64,000 nt of DNA from contig JAEVLN010000012.1 in NCBI GenBank assembly GCA_018350325.1, positions 2,005,991 to 2,069,990 of the forward strand, written 5' to 3'. This document shows positions 1 to 11,723 of this stretch, piece after piece. Source of the DNA: Globodera rostochiensis (taxonomy: Eukaryota > Nematoda > Chromadorea > Rhabditida > Heteroderidae). The notes under the pieces were generated by a model. That model searched no databases and had not been told where the DNA came from. It saw only the letters and a list, made by a program, of their open reading frames with translations. The position numbers and the translations under genes were made by a program. Each line of letters opens with the position of its first letter. Positions within the stretch are counted from its first letter, which is position 1.

Positions 1-557
1 TGTCTTCGCTACTCAATTCCCCGTCATCGCCTCATCTGTCTGCTAAACGATGGAATGGAGAAGGTGAAGGTGGGGGGGGGGGGGGAGTTGTCAAAGCAGG
101 CCAAACCCCCCGAGGGGAGGAGGATTAATTGCGGAGACGGAGGGGAAGACACAGGTAAGACGGCTGAAGTGGGAGGGGGGAGGGGGGGGGGGGAGGGGGG
201 GGGGGGAAGTTGCCCGTCCCAAATGACCGCCGCTAACTGTGGGAAACGCCGGGGGGGGGGACCAATCGCATAAATTACAGCGCTTTCATTTCGTCGTGCG
301 ATTCACGCAAAAATTGATTGTCCGCGTCGCCATTTACAGGCGCCCATTTCGGCGCTGTTGGAAAGGGACGGCGAGTGAAAGCGCCAAACGTTTTTTGGGG
401 GTCATAAAATCAAAAGAATTTAATAAATCGGCGGGGGGGGGGGGAGCGCCGGGGGGGGGGGGGCTAAAAGGACCACCCAAACGCGGCAATCGGAGACACT
501 TCCCCGTCAAAAGTTGTGCAAATGTTTGTTTAATAGCGCATCAAAATGACCACTCAC

Positions 558-860
558 CGGGCGCAGCGCCAAAGTACGGCTCCAACTCGGGCGGACAATT
601 GGCGGCACGGACGGAAACGTTGTCGAGAAGGAGAAAGGCATTGGCATTTTTGGTCTCTGTGGATTTGGACACGTCGAACACAGCCTCAAAACATTGTTTT
701 TGCGTTCATTTAATAGAAGCGAGCTTTGGAGGAGACTTGGAATCCGCGCCCCGGGGGACGCCGACGGAGTTGAAAGGACAGCCGCGTCCATTCCCCTTGG
801 GGCCAGACGCGTTGAAGCGATTTGCGAAAGAGCCAAATTGGACGCTGTTCGCCCTCAAAA
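558..860 (-). CDS. MAM-like domain end, partial gene at left edge
   Basis: Two minus-strand exons read as the C-terminal part of a MAM-like extracellular domain. The first ends at about 737 and includes GEWTRLSFQLRR. A 52-bp intron (685-736) follows, and the second exon (684-558) contains AVFDVSKSTETK and then FLLLDNVSVRAANC, ending at a GTGAGT donor in phase 1. The pattern hydrophobic-L-D-(N/D)-(I/V) followed by a terminal Cys is how MAM domains usually end. The upstream limit of the first exon is uncertain, and the gene must continue beyond the left edge. It could belong to the same gene as the FN3 exons at 1779-3200, which lie upstream on the same strand, but I could not join them. The MAM assignment is moderate and the parent gene is not identified. 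Confidence 0.45.
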
Positions 861-1135
861 TGGACGCCCAAACGAAAAAGTGCGCCTAAAAAAATATGAC
901 AAATTTTGGCACAAATTTTTTTGAGTGCATTTTTCTGACCGAAGGCGCCTTTCGCCACTTTGATTTGGGCACTGAGACAAAATGTGGCGGAGGGCCGAAG
1001 TTCGTAAACCGGGGACATAAGTCGGCCAAAATGATTATAAACGTTTGACGAAATTGAAATTGTCCCCTCCGAAGAAAACGCTTCTTGGAGAACCTGCCGA
1101 AGGCAAAACCCAAATTAACACCCAAATTCTTATGC

Positions 1136-1495
1136 ACAAGTTCAGTCCCCTGCGGGGATGGGAATGTCGGGGATCGAGAATCTCGACCCTGCAGGCTGAA
1201 CCCATTCTCTGAAGTTTCTGCACAGGTTCAGCCCCCTGCGGGGACGGGAATGTCGGGGATCGAGAATCTCGACCCTGCAGGCTGAACCCATTCTCTGAAG
1301 TTTCTGCACAGGTTCAGCCCCCTGCGGGGACGGGAATGTCGGGGGTGGAGAGTCTCAACCCTGCAGGTTGAACCCATTCTAAAATCCTGCACAGGTTCAG
1401 CCACCTGCGGGGATGGGGCGTCGAGAGTCTCGACCCTCGACGGGGGGGGGGGGTGTAAATGGCCGGTGCTGAACCAATTCTCGGAGTTTCTGCAC
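1136..1495. repeat. about 86-bp minisatellite, four copies
   Basis: Four head-to-tail copies of a roughly 86-bp unit. Each starts with a CAGGTTCAGCCCCCTGCGGGG-like block, continues with a self-complementary core around GATCGAGAATCTCGACC and ends near CTGAAGTTTCTGCA. The first two copies are nearly identical; the third has small changes and a shortened end; the fourth is diverged and interrupted by a poly-G tract. It lies in a non-coding stretch between minus-strand exons. Confidence 0.85.
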
Positions 1496-1778
1496 TTGCC
1501 ATGCTGAGTCCGTCCCGGGTGCTGTTCTTCCGCTGCCAATGCCACGGACCCTCGCGGATGTAATCGCACACCGACGGAAGTTCAAAACTTAAAAATGTAT
1601 AAACAAAAAAACAAATAAAATTCTTTGACCACTAACCCACAAAAGATTTCCTCCTCTCCATTCAAATTTATGCCAGCGCTGCCGCCGCCGCCGCCCCATC
1701 GGCGCAAAGATTCTAAGAAACGGGCACTTTTTTTTTTTAAAAAAAGTGACAATTTTTTCCGCAAATTAATTATTTTAC

Positions 1779-3200
1779 CAACGCCGCGGGGGTCGCCGTC
1801 CAGCGTCGCCTTCTCACTCCAGCCGCTTTGAGTGCCGTCCGCGAATATCGCGCGCACTTTCACCGCGTACCTTTCCTCCGCTTTGACGTCAGTGAGAAGC
1901 GCGGGGCTTTGCTCGACGCTCATGCGGCGGACATCGCGCGGTTTTGCGCCGGAGGCGTAACTGACGTAAAATTGCACAGCTACAAAATGCCGACTCCCCC
2001 CCCCCAACCCCCAGGCGAAAATGTCGCAAAACCCTTCGCGTCTTGTTGAACGAAATTTAGCCAAACGCCTGGGGGGCTTCGGTGTTTTTCCTTCCCCAAC
2101 TTGATGATGTAATACAACGGCCTCTGGCCGACTTCGTCCAACGGCTCCTCCCAATGGAGCAGTGCCTCGTCCGTTTGCCGAGTCCGCTCAATGCGAAGGC
2201 CGCGCGGTCGCAAACTGTCCGTTCCGTCGTCCGTTTCGGGCACGTCGCGGGCGAGCAGCGGCGGCGTCCGGACGAGCAGAAGCACCCGGGCTAATGGGGG
2301 GGGGGGATTGACAGCAACGCGGCGGACGGGGGACGCGCAGCACGTACCGGAGTCTTCACCCGGCGCCTCGTTGTAAGCCGTCAACGAAAGGGCGTAGCTG
2401 GTGTTGGCCTCTGAAGTTTGAATTGAATCAGAAGCAACATTATTTTCTTTGTTTTGTTTCTAAAATTATTCAATGCCCTCAAGCAAAAAGGGGTTTTATT
2501 TTAATTCAAAAATTTTGGGCATGGAATTGCTTTTGAATAATTCGTCCGTTTACGGACTGAGTCCGTGCAATGCGTATTCCAACGTTTCGGCGCCCTCCAA
2601 AACGACGCGCCGCGCTCCGGTCGAGTCGCCGCCGTACCTTTTTATGTAAAAAGTTTTTTTGCCACGGAATTCCTTACGAAAAGTGCCAATCTCACGAACG
2701 AAAGAGTGTATCCGCGGACGATCACTTTGTCCATGTTGCGCGGGGGGTCCCATCTTTAGGGAATTTTTTGTACAAATTCATTCGGGAAGGCTTTTGCTCG
2801 ACAGAATGTGAAATGACCCCACCTTATGGACACGGAGTTTGGGGTGAGCACGTCCACTCGGACCTTCAAAGAGTTGAAGGCGTTGTTGTTGTTGTACTGA
2901 CAATAAGAATTTTACACTTACTTTGGTCGGCGGGTCCGGCACTCGGTCCTCTGCAAATTTTGGCCAAATTTGAAATTCAAACGCTTCGTCCCAACGGGGC
3001 GGGCGCCTACCGGAGGGGGCGGTGCCGTCCGTGTCGGCGTCCCACAACAATTGCAGGGCACAGACACCGTCGTCAAGCAGTTGCAGAAGGAGAACCAACA
3101 ACGCCAACGCCAACAGCAGAAAATGCTGCGGCGTCTTTTTTCTGGGTGCCGTGCCCGTCGTCGTCCGCTGATGTGCCGTCGTCGTCTTCTGTTTGCTCAT
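1779..3200 (-). CDS. FN3-domain receptor, DCC/neogenin (UNC-40)-like, partial
   Basis: Seven minus-strand exons splice in frame: 3200-2922, 2896-2823, 2753-2700, 2637-2558, 2410-2348, 2290-2101 and 1960-1779, the last ending in phase 1 with the 3' part unresolved. They encode two fibronectin type III domains. FN3-A runs from PDPPTK through SVSIRWDPPRN, VIVRGYTLSYGGDST, LEYALHGLKANTSYAL and SLTAYNEAPGEDS. FN3-B runs from LRPRGLRIERT through ALLHWEEPLDEVG, YYIINYASGAKPRD and ERYAVKVRAIF to SGWSEKATLDG. The VRGYTxxYG strand and the S-W-S ending of the next domain resemble FN3-5/FN3-6 of DCC/neogenin, the netrin receptors. Oddly, the first exon opens with a Met, basic residues and a hydrophobic LLLALALLVLLLQLL stretch directly before the FN3s, with no Ig domains upstream. 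That exon may be an internal one, or the gene a shortened paralogue. FN3 is secure; the family is inferred. Confidence 0.6.
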
Positions 3201-3638
3201 TACGCAGCGGCGGCGGCGGCGGCGACTTCAGCCATTGTCCATTCCCCGTCGGTCATTGCTCACTCTGAAAGTGCCATTCATTGCGCCGTTTGTTGGCACA
3301 AAATCAAACGATGGGTGGGGGGGGAGGCTAAAATGAGGTGGGAAGGCATTTGGGGGGCCAAAGTTGCCCCCAAGGGGTTTATTCAATTTGCATAATTCCA
3401 ACAAACTTTCGGCCTCCCACCCGCCGACGGGGACGCCCATAAAGCGCCTCCCTTTTTATTTTCAACGATTCCACAAATCGCCCGCCCCGTCCGTCTTTTG
3501 TACAAAATGGACAAAAAATGTGTGCAATTTTGATGAAGAGGAGGGGAAACGGACGCCCCCTTTCTCATTCATTCATTTCCCCCTTTCGGTTCCCCCAAAA
3601 TTACGTTCAATTGGAAATGAAATGAAATAAAATAAAAT

Positions 3639-4580
3639 AGGGGGGGGGGGTAGGGGGGGGGGTAGGAGAGGGGGGGGGGGTAGGGAGAGGGGGGGGGGGT
3701 AGGGAGAGGGGGGGGGGTAGGGAGGGGGGGGTAGGAAGAGGGGGGGGGGTAGGGAGAGGGGGGGGGTAGGGAGAGGGGGGGGGGTAGGGAGAGGGGGGGG
3801 GGGTAGGGAAGAGGGGGGGGGGGGTAGGGAGAGGGGGGGGGGGGGGGTAGGGAGAGGCGGCGGGGGGGGTTGGGGGGGGAGGGGGGGGGGGTAGGAGGGG
3901 GGGGGGGGTTGGGATGAAGATGGGGGGGGGTATGGCGGGGGGGGGGGGGGGGGGGGGGGGAGGGCGAGGGGGGGGGGGTTAGGGAGATGGGGGGGGGGGG
4001 TAGGGAGAGGGTGTAGGAAGGGGGGGGGGGGGTGGTAGGAGAGGGGGGGGGGTAGGAGAGGGGGGGGTAGGGAGTTTAGGGAGAGGGGGGGGGGGGGGTA
4101 GGAAGAGGGGGTGGGTAGGGAGAGGGGGGGGGTAGGGGAGGAGGGAGGGGTAGGGACGGAGGGGGGGGGGGGGGGGGTTTTTTTAGGGGAGAGGGGGGGG
4201 TAGCGGGAGGGGGGGGGTTTAGGGGAGAGGGGGGGGGGGGGTAGGGAGAGGGGGGGGGGGGGGTCGGGACGAGGGGGGGGGGGGGGGGGGTAGGGAGAGG
4301 GGGGGGGTTAGGAGGGGGGGGGGTAGGAGAGGGGGGGGGGGGGTAGGGAGAGGGGGGGGGGGGGTTAGGTAGGAGAGGGGGGGGGGGGGGTAGGGAGAGG
4401 GGGGGGGGGGTAGGGAGAGGGGGGGGGGGGTAGGAGAGGGGGGGGGGGGTAGGGGAGAGGGGGGGGGGGGGTAGGGAGAGGGGGGGGGGGGTAGGGAGAG
4501 GGGGGGGGGGGGGGGGGGGTAGGGAGAGGGGGGGGGGGGGGGTAGGGAGAGGGGGGGGGGTAGGGAGAGGGGGGGGGGGT
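3639..4580. repeat. G-tract minisatellite, about 0.94 kb
   Basis: An almost pure purine array on the plus strand. Units of about 17-25 bp have the form TAGGGAGAG followed by 7-20 Gs, repeated roughly 45 times with rare interruptions (GGTTTTTTTAGGG near 4180, a GATGAAGATGG near 3914). Every unit supplies several G-runs, so the plus strand can in principle form consecutive G-quadruplexes. It lies about 440 bp upstream of the FN3 gene start on the opposite strand. The proline-rich open frames on the minus strand come from the poly-C complement and are not genes. Confidence 0.95.
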
Positions 4581-5710
4581 CGTTCTGTTCGAAGCTTCGA
4601 AAGGCGCCCCACCTTTGGGCACAAATTGCTGGGCTCTGTCGTCACTGTGAACAATACACATTTATTTAGGCAAAATTGGTTCGCCCCCCCCCCTAAATTT
4701 CCCTTTTGTCCCGAAAAAGAGATTTAAAGGGGGGGGGGGGGATTTGCGCGCCGTTGACCCGGGCAAAATTGCGGAGGGGCCAAACCGCCGATAATTGAGG
4801 GGCCCGGGGGAAAGAGCATTTGCGCCTATCGGCCGAGAGAGAAGCCTAAGCCGATGTTCGGCTGAATTGTGCCCCCGGGGGCGGTTTGGTTTAGACCGCC
4901 CAATTTTGCTATCATTTTTCATTCATTCGCAATAAAATTGAAAGTGCTAATTGAGAAATGAATGAATGGATTAGCTAAGAATTGGCAGACAAAAGCGCAA
5001 AAATTTTCGGCCCCGAATTGGCGACAACCGCCGAACTGCTCAAATCCCCACAAAAGCGGTGGATCGAACGAATGCGCGAAAAAAGGCATTCAGCAGGGGG
5101 CACATTTTGGAGACGTCCGTTGAGGGGGAGGGAGTTGCTGCTGCTCTCCATTCATTCGCCCCCCCCCAACCCCCAAATTCTTCGCATGTTAGGCAAAAGG
5201 TGCGCTGACCGTCCGTCTGTCCACCCCAACTAACAAATTTTGATTGCCATTTTCACATTAAATGTGTGCGGGCGGACGGACTTGGTTTTAGTGTTAAACA
5301 AACAAAATTCGCCCCGAAAAAGGGTCGACAAGAAAAAGTCGCTCGTCGCCACCAATACGGACGGACGGACGGCGCGGAAATGTTCGATTTGATTCGATTG
5401 GGCGGGCACACAGAGGGGGGGGGACACAAAACGACTGAAAATATTTAGACTATTTAAATGTTAAATTTGCTTCACAAAAGTGTCTTTTAGCTTTACACAT
5501 TGCACCTAGAATACAAAAAATACCCTGATTATATGTAAAATACCAATAATCTCACAATCAGTGAGTGACATTGCACGGCTGGGGGGGGGGGAGGGGGAGG
5601 TTGGAACAATGAGATGAAATTGGAGAAATCAAAAATGTTTTAAAATATCAAAAATTCCGTGTTACTAGTAATAAAATTTGGCTTCCTCTTCCTTCCTTTC
5701 TGACGACGAC
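4581..5710. other. non-coding stretch
   Basis: No gene recognised. Short poly-G/C tracts (around 4685, 4730, 5161, 5580) are scattered in otherwise AT-rich sequence. The right end probably holds the 3' UTR of the downstream minus-strand transporter. Confidence 0.5.
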
Positions 5711-7389
5711 TTAAACTTGTTCATTCGGCTTTCCGTCGTTGGCCTCCGAACTCTGCTGGACGGTGTCCAACTTCTTCTGCAGCTCTTCCTCATATTTGGC
5801 GCCCGCCTCCTTGGCCTCGTAGAACTTCCGGTCCATGTCCTTCAAATTGCTATTATCTTTATTTTTGTCAATGTTGGCACAGAGTTCGACTTCCACCACC
5901 GGCCGACCTTCTTCTGGACCCAGGTGTAAGCCGCCGAGCCGACCAGCACCACCGCGTTGGACAGCCACCACAGAATCGGCTTGAACTCGCGCCACCACGC
6001 CACTGCAATCACAGTCTGGGCCGCTGCCTTCGCCGTCCCGCTGATGTTGTGCGTCAGTGCAGAGGTCACTTGGATTTGCCAACCTGAAAGTTGACGTTAC
6101 ACAACAAACAAACGGTGGCAAAATGATATGGCAAATTTTGTCACCAGTCACATAGCCCATGATGAAGCCGAAGAAGCCGCCCAAACTCATCATGGCCCAG
6201 AAGTTGAACTTCACAATGTGCGGCGAGTAGGGCACTTCACCAAATTCGCCGGCCAACAGCATCAACGGCGGGAACAGAAGGCACGCGTTCAGGTTGTTGT
6301 ACATGGTCATGCGCCAAATGGAGTCACCGACCGTGGGCAGCGTCTTTTTGGTGAAAATGGCATTCAAAGCGACAAAAAGCGATGCCAACACTCCGTAGAT
6401 GACGCCGTTGATTGATAGAGTTCCTGAAGGCGTGATTTATGTAAAACTAAAAATAATTGAGAAGGAATTTAAAGGGAAGACCACCGGCCTGCAACATCTT
6501 CCTGGTTCACGCCGAGCAGAAAACCGGCGACAATCAACAACAACAAAGCAATGCCGGTTTGGAGGTGGTCAGGCCCAGGATAAGGTAGGAACAGACCTAA
6601 ATTATAAAGTTTTTTAACAAAAAATAATAATAATCAATGGCAAAATTAAAATTACACTGATAAAAACAAAAGCAAAAATTATTGTGCACCGTGCGGGAAT
6701 CGAACCCGCGTCACTCGCTTGGGAAGCGAGCATTCTACCATTGAACCAACGGTGCTACGGGGGCCCCCTCTTATTTCTTCCTTTTAACAGTAAAGAAGGG
6801 AAGGGAAAAATGAAAACAAAAAAAAAACAGCGCTCACCACATTGAACACTGTAGTTAAGGACCGTCCGACGTAGTAAAAGGAGACGCCCACATGCTTAAG
6901 GCACAAATTGTTGAAAGTGATCATCGCGACAAAGACGAGGGACAGCGGCAGCACCTGGAAGCATTTTTTAAAGAGTAAAAGAATGGCCGGGACGGACAGA
7001 CCTCTCTGGACAACCGAAGGTCAATGGGCATGTCCGGGAAGCTGATCAGTCGGGGAACCCATTTGGAAAGACGCGAGCAGAGCAAACAAAGCACAAACGA
7101 AATGATGCATTGGTACCAGGTGACGAACAGCGGTGCATTGAGCTGTCCGATAAAATTTGATAAAAACACAACGCCAAGGTAACCCGAAATCCCAACAACA
7201 ATGGCTATTGTCCACCTTCAAGTCGGGGCTGCTTAGCAAGTGTTTGTTGAGGAAGACAAGGCTAATGGAGCAAGTCCAATAGGCGAAGACGGCGGCTACA
7301 ATCTCTGAATAGCGTTGCACCAAAGATTTTGGAGACTGTTGTTGTTGTTGGCCGGTCGAGGGCGGCGGCGGCGGCGGCATTTTTGCCAA
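5711..7389 (-). CDS. GDP-fucose transporter (SLC35C1-type), with apparent frameshift
   Basis: A multi-membrane-span nucleotide-sugar transporter that moves GDP-fucose into the Golgi for fucosylation. The start is ATG at 7387-7389; the early exon reads [20 protein letters not shown] and then [10 protein letters not shown], typical of the SLC35C first helix. Later exons give [93 protein letters not shown] and [20 protein letters not shown], in the order expected for the family. The C-terminal tail is charged and ends in NEQV with the stop at 5711-5713. Two oddities: between LTTSK and the next helix the frame shifts by one base near 6555, and the exon ending in DVAG would need a GC-type donor to join TLSING. 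A tRNA-Gly lies in one intron. The family assignment is strong; whether the gene is intact is doubtful. Confidence 0.85.
6685..6755 (-). tRNA. tRNA-Gly (anticodon CCC)
   Basis: A 71-nt cloverleaf on the minus strand. The acceptor stem GCACCGT pairs with ACGGTGC, followed by discriminator A. The D-arm contains GGTTCAATGGTAGAAT, the anticodon stem CTCGC/GCGAG encloses loop TTCCCAA (anticodon CCC) and the T-arm is CGGGTTCGATTCCCG. A-box and B-box promoters look intact. It lies inside an intron of the GDP-fucose transporter, in the same orientation. The sequence resembles an ordinary nuclear glycine tRNA. Confidence 0.96.
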
Positions 7390-8035
7390 AGTTCGACCGC
7401 AACAAAAATGATTTTGTCTTAAAACATTTAAGTTTCAGTGCAATAAAAACACAGTTTTTGTGTCAAATCCGTGCTCATTCCAATTCCAACATGCAGTCAA
7501 AACACGTGGATTGATGTAGCGGTGGTGGCGGCGGACGGACGATTGGATGAGGTGTATCTCACCCATCCATTCCCAACCAACCCCAAAAGTGCGTTGGAAT
7601 GAGAAAAATTATTCGGAGCGAAAGAGAAAAGAAATGAATGAATGGTTGGTTGAAATACGTAATACGCCAAATAAATGGATGAAATTGCAAATGTGGGGGA
7701 CTTTATCAGCAAGGGAACGGGATTGGATTTATAATCCGCACAATTATTCCCAATCATCATCATATCATAATTGTGTAAATGATCACACCCAACAATACCA
7801 TAATACATTAATGACAACAACAATAATAAACAATTCAATCTTTGTTCTCCTTTTTTGCGCTCTCTCTGCACCAAATACCCCCATAAATCATATCCTTTCC
7901 AAATTGGGAGCATTTGCGGAAATGCCGCCGCCAGGGGGTTGGGAGCTGACTGCTTGGGAAAGATGCAACTTGGCCACGCTTTCGTTGGTCGTCTTAAATG
8001 TTTGGAAAGCTAAGCCCAGTTTAAACCGTTAGGCC
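7390..8035. other. non-coding intergenic stretch
   Basis: Sequence between the start of the transporter gene and the stop of eIF3h (both minus strand). It is AT-rich and no conserved reading frame is seen; it should hold the transporter promoter or trans-splice acceptor and the eIF3h 3' UTR. Confidence 0.5.
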
Positions 8036-9761
8036 CTAATTTTGTAAGGGATTTATAGTAAAACGCGTGACTGCTTCCCGGCGATTTCTTTCTTTTTGCC
8101 CCTCGGGGTTTTTTTTCACCTCAATTTGATACGTCGAGAAGGCGTCTGTGTCCAACGCGTTGAGGAACAAGTCCAACATGCCGTTCTTCGTCTGCATTTG
8201 CGGCTGCTTCAGCTGCCGCTTTATGTCATCCAACGTTAGCGGTTGTTCTCCGCGCGCCTGACGAGCTTCGTTCTCCACTTGCTAAAAGAAACCAAATTGC
8301 TTGAATTTTTTTCATTTTTTAACAAATTCAAGAAAAAGCATTGTTTAAGTTGAAAATCGAACTCTTTTCTGCATCAAATTGTTGTACAAGGCGTCGTGTT
8401 TTTGCTTTTCAATCTAAAAAAGTTGAGCAATTTTGTCCCATAAAATTATTGCCTCCCCCCCCCAAGACCCACTGAGTATTTGCCGTAAGCATTTACGGAT
8501 TTGTTCAATTCGTCGACGGTACCGATCAGAGCCTTCATTGATCTTTAAAAAAATAAATCATTTCAGTTTTTTTTTTGAATTTAAGTGACCTTTCCAACGA
8601 ACGTTTGGTGCCCAACTCGAGCTGAATGGAAGCGCGTTTGCCTTTGGTGGAAAGGGCCAATTCGGCCAACAGAACATTCATCAGATGGCTGTTCTTCACC
8701 ACAATTGGCAGCTCTTCGAAGAAATTGGTGAAGTTCAGGCCGGCCTGTTTTGTTCTACAGGGAATAAATATTAGCGATTTGTGTGATTAAATAATAAAAA
8801 ATTGTCAGATCCTTCAAAATAAGACGACAAAACCAAGAATTCACGAACAATTCCGGGGTCCAGTCGCCATGGATGGCCAGATCCAGCGTCTTCTTGGAGA
8901 GTCGATAAGCCCGAATGGTCAGGCATCCTTGACGAGTTCTTATAGGGTCTAAAAATCAACCCCAATGAATGTAAAAATTTGATTTATGCACCGTAAACGA
9001 TAACAACCACGTCCGGATTGTCCATTTGGTAATCCACCAACGACTCGAGCATTTCATGGCTGAAGCAGGCACCAAACGGATGAGCTTGGTAGAAGCCGAC
9101 CTGCTCGTAGTCGATGTTCATCATTCTGTTCAGGGCAGGAATAAGAATAATCTTTAAACAAAGCCCCCCAAATCTGAACCGGAATCGCTTCAGCATGTCG
9201 AGAGTCTCGCTCTGTTTGTTCTCGTCCGAGAGTGAAGCTTCTGGTGCGGTACCGCTTTCCTCACTTTCGTGCAGTGCGTCCGGTCGCGTGATAGAGAAGC
9301 TAAAGGTTGTCGCATTGCAAACTTTACATTTTATATAACTAGGTTTACTTTTGCTCCCAGAAATTTCATCCATTCTGACAATGAGAGAACTTTGATTTAC
9401 GGTTCGTTTTTTTGTTCAAAAGATTACTAATGGCTAATGTCCGTCCGTGCTCAGCGCTTTACTGATACATTTGCAAAAAACAAAACCCCCACCAATTGGT
9501 CACTTCGAGTCGTTTGTCCTCCACGGAGATGAGCCCGCTGAGAATGCCCTGGCATGTTTCGCCCGCAATTTTTGACAATCCCGCATAGAATTCAATGTCT
9601 CCATGTTTCACAATTTTCATAACCACCTTAATTTTGGATGGAAACAAAATGGTACAAAACAATTGCTTAAACAAACCAACGAATCCAATTGAACAAATTC
9701 GACCCGCGGATGGTCCACCAGAAGTGCAGCTTTATTGCTCAAAACAGTCGCAGCAGACATA
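8036..9761 (-). CDS. eif-3.H: Eukaryotic translation initiation factor 3 subunit H
   Basis: Subunit of the cytosolic eIF3 complex, which loads mRNA on the 40S ribosome. Minus-strand start ATG at 9759-9761 (MSAATVLSNKAALL). The N-terminal MPN (Mov34) domain reads VVMKIVKHGDIEFYAGLSKI, GETCQGILSGLISVEDKRLE, then VTNWW. After an acidic stretch (SEESGTAPEASLSDENKQSE) it resumes with NIDYEQVGFYQAHPFGACFS and HEMLESLVDYQ, matching the eIF3h block normally written GFYQS..FGS. Later blocks are CLTIRAYRLSKKTLDLA, FEELPIVVKNSHLMN and RGEQPLTLDDIKRQL, in eIF3h order. It has no JAMM zinc motif, as expected for this non-catalytic MPN subunit. The stop is at 8036-8038. The ubiquitin-RPL40 gene ends 232 bp upstream on the same strand, so the two may share an operon. 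A fragment of this gene is duplicated at 17039-17345. Confidence 0.9.
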
Positions 9762-9993
9762 ATTTGTATCGTAAAAAATTTATTTCTAGACGATGGCTTA
9801 GAGCTGACAAATAAAAATAAATGCAAAAAATATGTCAGACAAATAAAAAAAAAATGTATTGGCGGTATAATTAATCAGATAAACCATATTTTATAGAGCC
9901 ACAACAACAAAAACATTGTGTAAACCAACACTTTGAATCAGAATAAACGTCAACGTCCAGGAAAAAAAATTCCGGAAGCGCTTCTTTCTCAGC

Positions 9994-10661
<668 letters not shown>

Positions 10662-10797
10662 TTTAAACTTTCACTTTAGTAGAAAAATTTAAATTTTCGT
10701 CAAGAGCTTCGAAACAAAGATAAAGTAAAAAGAACCCAACAAATATCCAAAAAATAAAACAACAAATTTCCCATGAAATTTTTTAGGAACACACAGC

Positions 10798-10863
10798 GGC
10801 TCAAAAAGTGAGGATTCGAACCCTCATCCAGTTTTTGTTAACAAGCACACAGACCACTAAGCC
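10798..10863 (-). tRNA. tRNA-like sequence, probably a pseudogene
   Basis: On the minus strand GGCTTA at one end pairs with TGAGCC at the other, and a perfect B-box GGTTCGAATCC sits in a T-arm-like hairpin. The central part (TGCTTGTTAACAAAAAC) does not form a proper 5-bp anticodon stem, and the T-loop would have eight bases. I read this as a decayed tRNA, possibly tRNA-Asn since GTT falls in the loop position, or a tRNA-derived repeat head. Confidence 0.4.
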
Positions 10864-11167
10864 AAAATTTAAATCTTTTCCGAACTAGAGCCCCAAAATC
10901 GAGCCGCTGCGTAGAGAGCAAAAAATGTTGATGCTGACCGACTTCACGTTCTGTACTATAGGTTTTGCGCCGGAAACGACTATTAAGAAAGTTACAAGCA
11001 AATTAAGCTGGCCAAAAACTATAGGGGGAGAGGGACCCTTTCGTTCAATGTCCACTCTGCAAATTGTCCGCTCGGCGAAATGCCCACACACGAAAATTGT
11101 TCTCATCGAGTGGAATCGAATGGTATATCATTTATAAGGAAATCGTGGTTTTTGAAAGTAAAAAAGG

Positions 11168-11280
11168 GTAGCGAGTCGGGACAAAAGTAGCGAGTCGGGA
11201 CAAAAGTAGCGAGTTGGGACAAAAGTAGCGAGTTGGGACAAAAGTAGCGAGTTGGGACAAAAGTAGCGAGTCGGGACTTT
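11168..11280. repeat. 19-bp minisatellite, six copies
   Basis: Six tandem copies of GTAGCGAGTCGGGACAAAA, differing mainly by C/T in GAGTCGGG versus GAGTTGGG. The last copy runs into ACTTTTGTCC, which is complementary to the unit's GGGACAAAA, so the array ends in a short hairpin. The surrounding 10.9-11.7 kb shows no gene. Confidence 0.9.
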
Positions 11281-11723
11281 TGTCCAACCCTAGTGGGGAC
11301 CTAAACTGATTCGGTAAGTACCCGAAATCTTTCTATCAAAATTTTCAGTCGAAAACGGTTGCGATCAAAAGAATTTGGATCAATCGAAAGCTCACACAAT
11401 TAGTCTAAATACACTATTGAAACGCCGTCACTTGAATTGAATTGTCACGGATAATCAAAATGAAAGATTATAGAGGATATTTTCACCTCTTGGGAATTTG
11501 AAATGGTATAACATATACAATACATACGACAAGATTTATTAGACCGACAGACTCATAAAATACATGAATGGAATTTTTGTGGATTGGAAATTTTTGTAAG
11601 TCAGTTCACACGTACATATGTACATAATAGTTACAGGACAGGTTTACAATCCACAACGGGGAAATATCAATGAGATCGACATCAGTAAGCGAAATCATCA
11701 TCTTTGAATCCTCAGGTCCTCTG

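Noticed and set aside
3639..4580. Interstitial telomere repeat
   Set aside because: Units read TAGGGAGAGGGG..., not TTAGGC (nematode) or TTAGGG tandem repeats.
4076..4661. Proline-rich protein frames (PPPPLPTPPP...) on the minus strand
   Set aside because: These are the complement of the G-tract array; composition alone keeps the frame open and there is no other coding support.
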